From Oscillospiraceae bacterium (GTDB lineage Bacteria > Bacillota > Clostridia > Oscillospirales > Acutalibacteraceae): 64,000 nt of DNA. The position numbers and the translations under genes were made by a program. A model generated the notes under the pieces. It was not told the origin of the DNA, did no database searches, and worked only from the letters and a program-made list of their open reading frames with translations. The stretch lies in the NCBI GenBank assembly GCA_015066005.1, contig SVPF01000003.1:1-64000 (forward strand), written 5' to 3'. Below are positions 60,997 to 64,000 of the stretch, in pieces. The first letter of the stretch is position 1. Each line of letters starts with the position of its first letter.

Positions 60997-61772
60997 TATT
61001 TCATCATTTCCCACATTGAAATTGAAGCAGCCGTTGCCGCATTTAGCGATTCAGCCTTGCCACACATTGGTATAGTTATACGCTGTGTTGCAGCTTCCTT
61101 CGCAACATCGGTCAAGCCGTTAGCCTCATTGCCGATAAGCAAAATGCTGCCGTCAGTAAAATTGACCTTGTTAATAGGCATAGCATCACCATCAACCACA
61201 CAGGCGTAGGTTTTAAGTCCCGATGCGGCAATTTCATCCACAAAATCATTAAGAATAATAACCGGCATACGCAAAAGTGTGCCCATTGAAGCACGAAGCG
61301 ATTTTGGTGAATATGGGTCAACGCTGTCGCGTGATAGAATTAAACCGCTAACACCCAAAGCCTCGGCCGTGCGTGAAATTGCCCCCAAATTTGAAGGGTC
61401 GTTAAGGTTTTCAAGCGCAATGTACCTGCCACAACTTGAAATTTCAGGTGAAAATGATGGAGTTTTAACAACTGCAATTACCCCTTGCGGTGAGGTCGTA
61501 TCACTGATTTTTGTAAAAAGGCTATCAGGAATTTCGAAAATTTCATCCGCATTAGCGAAAAATTTTGAAAGCGTAGCTGCATACTTTTCCCTTGCTGTTT
61601 TGGAGATAATCAGTTTATCAAACCTTATTGAATTGTCGCACGCATCATCACAAATGCGAAGCCCTTCAAGCACAAAAAGCCCCTCGCTTTTGCGTACCTT
61701 TGCCGAGGACTGCAAGCTGCAAACAAGCTTGATAAGCGGATTATCCTTACTGGTTATTACCTTAAAATTCAC
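60996..61772 (-). CDS. TrmH (SpoU) family RNA methyltransferase
   Basis: LENLNDPSNLGAISRTAEALGVSGLILS; LLIGNEANGL; SLNAATAASISMWEMM. Confidence 0.93.
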   Translation of the reverse strand: MNFKVITSKDNPLIKLVCSLQSSAKVRKSEGLFVLEGLRICDDACDNSIRFDKLIISKTAREKYAATLSKFFANADEIFEIPDSLFTKISDTTSPQGVIAVVKTPSFSPEISSCGRYIALENLNDPSNLGAISRTAEALGVSGLILSRDSVDPYSPKSLRASMGTLLRMPVIILNDFVDEIAASGLKTYACVVDGDAMPINKVNFTDGSILLIGNEANGLTDVAKEAATQRITIPMCGKAESLNAATAASISMWEMMK

Positions 61773-61802
61773 CTAAAAATCACCTCTTTAAAAACGAAAA
61801 AG

Positions 61803-61829
61803 TCGCCCGAATATATAATACTCGGGCGA
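61803..61829 (-). terminator. intrinsic terminator after rplT
   Basis: TCGCCCGA...TCGGGCGA with minus-strand CTTTTT tail. Confidence 0.85.
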
Positions 61830-61835
61830 AAAAAA

Positions 61836-62195
61836 TTACTTTTCAAGAGCCTTCTTAGCAGCCTTTACTAAGGTTTCGAAGCCCTTAGCATCGTTAACTG
61901 CGAGGTCAGCCAACATCTTACGGTTGATTTCAATACCAGCCTTGTTAAGACCGTTCATAAATGATGAGTAGTTCATACCGTTCATTTTGCAAGCAGCCGA
62001 GATTCTTGTAATCCAAAGACGACGGAAATCGCGCTTCTTAAGACGACGGCCGATGTATGCATACTGACCGGATTTCATAACTGCTTCTTTAGCAGTTTTA
62101 AAAAGCTTAGACTTAGCGCCGAAGTAGCCCTTAGCAAGCTTTAACACTTTATTTCTTCTTTTGCGTGTAGCTAACGCACCTTTAACACGTGCCAT
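61836..62195 (-). CDS. rplT: 50S ribosomal protein L20
   Basis: [62 protein letters not shown]. Confidence 0.98.
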   Translation of the reverse strand: MARVKGALATRKRRNKVLKLAKGYFGAKSKLFKTAKEAVMKSGQYAYIGRRLKKRDFRRLWITRISAACKMNGMNYSSFMNGLNKAGIEINRKMLADLAVNDAKGFETLVKAAKKALEK

Positions 62196-62220
62196 TTCTT
62201 ATACCTCCGATAATTACTTC

Positions 62221-62418
62221 TTACTTGTAAGGAATTAACTTCTTAACGGTTGCTGTGTTGGTTACGTCAGCAACTACAACCTTGCGAAGATTTCTCTTAC
62301 GTTTTGTGGTTTTCTTGTTGAGAATGTGTGACTTAAAAGCATGTGCACGTTTTACTTGACCGGTTTTGGTAAGCTTAAAGCGTTTCTTTGCGCCACTGTG
62401 AGTTTTAATTTTAGGCAT
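62221..62418 (-). CDS. rpmI: 50S ribosomal protein L35
   Basis: [46 protein letters not shown]. Confidence 0.97.
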   Translation of the reverse strand: MPKIKTHSGAKKRFKLTKTGQVKRAHAFKSHILNKKTTKRKRNLRKVVVADVTNTATVKKLIPYK

Positions 62419-62448
62419 TTTTATTCCTCCATTTGATAATTTACTATG

Positions 62449-62967
62449 TTATTTGCTAGATTTGGGAGCCAAGAACATAAGCATGTTACGTCCTTCAAGC
62501 TTAGCAGGCTTTTCAACATTGGCAACATCCTGACAGAATTCAGCAAAACGCTTCATTGTTTCTAAACCAATTTCAGGATGGCCCATTTCACGACCGCGGA
62601 AGCGGATGGAAACCTTAACCTTGTTGCCGCTTTGAATAAACTTAATTGCTTGCTTGCCTTTGGTTTCAAAGTCATGTACGTCGATACTTAAACCTAAGCG
62701 AATTTCCTTGGTTTCAATAACCTTTTGGTTTTTCTTATTTTCCTTTTCACGCTTTGCCTGTTCGAAGCGGTATTTACCGTAATCCATAACCTTGCAAACG
62801 GGCGGTTGAGCGTTGGGAGAAATGCAAACCAAATCAAGCTCGGCCTTATTTGCTGCTTCAAGTGCCTTTTCAATTGAAACAATACCAAGCTGACTTCCGT
62901 CATTCATAATGACGCGAACTTCCTTAAATTTAATACCTTCGTTTATAGCAACTTCTTTACTGCTAAT
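62449..62967 (-). CDS. infC: translation initiation factor IF-3, likely AUU start
   Basis: SSKEVAINEGIKFKEVRVIMNDGSQLGIVSIEKAL; ATT at 62967 9 nt after GGAGG; no nearby ATG/GTG/TTG fits. Confidence 0.93.
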   Translation of the reverse strand: MSSKEVAINEGIKFKEVRVIMNDGSQLGIVSIEKALEAANKAELDLVCISPNAQPPVCKVMDYGKYRFEQAKREKENKKNQKVIETKEIRLGLSIDVHDFETKGKQAIKFIQSGNKVKVSIRFRGREMGHPEIGLETMKRFAEFCQDVANVEKPAKLEGRNMLMFLAPKSSK

Positions 62968-63001
62968 GCTAACGCACCTCCAAATTAGGAATATAACAAA
63001 A

Positions 63002-63025
63002 GCGTGGGCGCAATAACGCCCACGC
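63002..63025 (-). promoter_or_regulatory. infC leader terminator/attenuator hairpin (L20-leader-like)
   Basis: Minus strand GCGTGGGCG-TTATTG-CGCCCACGC then TTTTGTTATATT, inside the infC-rpmI-rplT 5' UTR. Confidence 0.65.
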
Positions 63026-63116
63026 ATAAGAATACCAAAGAAATTGGAACTTATTGACCCTTTTAAACAAAATCTGAGGGTGAGGACGATATACGCACTA
63101 CTTTGTTGTAACAATT

Positions 63117-63144
63117 ATTATACACTAATTTACGAATTTGTCAA
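63117..63144 (-). promoter_or_regulatory. sigma-A promoter of infC-rpmI-rplT
   Basis: Minus strand TTGACA-N16-TATAAT; -35 overlaps the metK 3' end. Confidence 0.8.
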
Positions 63145-64000
63145 GTATTTTTTTAATTCTTCGGCTTTTTCGGTGTTTTCCCAAGGCAAATCAATGTCAG
63201 TCCTACCCATATGGCCGTATGCCGCGGTCTGACGGTAGATAGGTCTGCGAAGATTTAATGCATCAATAATTGCCGAAGGGCGAAGGTCGAATACATTATT
63301 GACTGCTTCAACAATTTTTTCGTCACTAATTTTTCCTGTGCCAAAGGTATCAACCATAACAGAAACGGGGCGCGCAACACCGATAGCATAAGCCAACTGA
63401 ATTTCACATTTATCTGCAAGACCTGCAGCAACAATATTTTTAGCAACCCAGCGGGAAGCATAAGCAGCGCTGCGGTCAACTTTTGTTGGGTCTTTACCCG
63501 AGAATGCGCCGCCGCCGTGACGGGCATAACCGCCGTAGGTATCAACAATAATCTTACGGCCTGTAAGACCTGTATCGCCCTGAGGACCGCCAACAACAAA
63601 ACGGCCTGTGGGGTTAATAAAGAACTTGGTGTTTTCATCCAAAAGTTCAGCAGGAACGATAGGTTTAATAACCTTTTCCAGAATATCAGCGCGCAAGGTT
63701 TCAAGTGAAACGTCTGCAGTGTGCTGACTTGAAACAACAACGGTATCAACACGGGTAGGTACACCGTCGTTATATTCAACGGTAACCTGTGTTTTTCCGT
63801 CGGGGTTTAAGTAGTCTAATTCCCCGCTTTTACGAACATCGGTAAGGCGTTTAGCCATTTTGTGAGCTAAAGAAATAGCCAAAGGCATTAATTCTTCAGT
63901 TTCGTTACAAGCATAACCGAACATCATACCCTGGTCGCCTGCACCGTTTAGGTTATAAGCATCCTCTTGACCGTCTTTAAGCTCAAAGGACTTGTCAACA
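63130..64000 (-). CDS. metK: S-adenosylmethionine synthetase, 5' end beyond the window
   Basis: [65 protein letters not shown]; frame stays open to 64000. Confidence 0.97.
   Translation of the reverse strand, partial: VDKSFELKDGQEDAYNLNGAGDQGMMFGYACNETEELMPLAISLAHKMAKRLTDVRKSGELDYLNPDGKTQVTVEYNDGVPTRVDTVVVSSQHTADVSLETLRADILEKVIKPIVPAELLDENTKFFINPTGRFVVGGPQGDTGLTGRKIIVDTYGGYARHGGGAFSGKDPTKVDRSAAYASRWVAKNIVAAGLADKCEIQLAYAIGVARPVSVMVDTFGTGKISDEKIVEAVNNVFDLRPSAIIDALNLRRPIYRQTAAYGHMGRTDIDLPWENTEKAEELKKYLTNS

Noticed and set aside
61279-61776. 165-aa plus-strand ORF over the TrmH-family gene
   Set aside because: Antisense shadow ORF; the minus-strand protein carries clear SPOUT motifs.

Overview
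64 kb of a low-GC, spore-forming Clostridia-type chromosome, assigned from gene content and synteny. Most of it is housekeeping: groESL; a purine/one-carbon operon (purE-C-F-M-N, a PurO-type IMP cyclohydrolase, stand-alone AICAR transformylase, glyA, purD, purL, fhs); asnS-asnA; lon-engB; argS; murI; leuS-rsfS-yqeK-nadD; ftsY-smc-rnc-plsX-trmFO-topA-dprA; infC-rpmI-rplT; and a partial metK. Three riboregulators are recognisable by sequence: a THF riboswitch before folT, a ZTP (pfl) riboswitch before purE, and a T-box before asnS. No rRNA, tRNA, CRISPR or complete mobile element was seen. The most notable observations are: (1) spoIVB stops exactly at ...GGIVQGM, just before the expected catalytic-serine SGSP segment, at the left window edge, as if interrupted by an integrated element; (2) a PurF homologue without the N-terminal nucleophile Cys, in an operon that also has a split PurH function; (3) a P-type ATPase with several altered core motifs; (4) an intergenic region before spoIIM with two interleaved repeat families, a strong promoter, a terminator-like hairpin and a 21-codon hydrophobic ORF; (5) an unannotated 59-aa DUF6440-like gene overlapping the groEL stop codon; (6) a DnaA-box-like cluster outside oriC. 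All calls come from reading the sequence; no database search was run.
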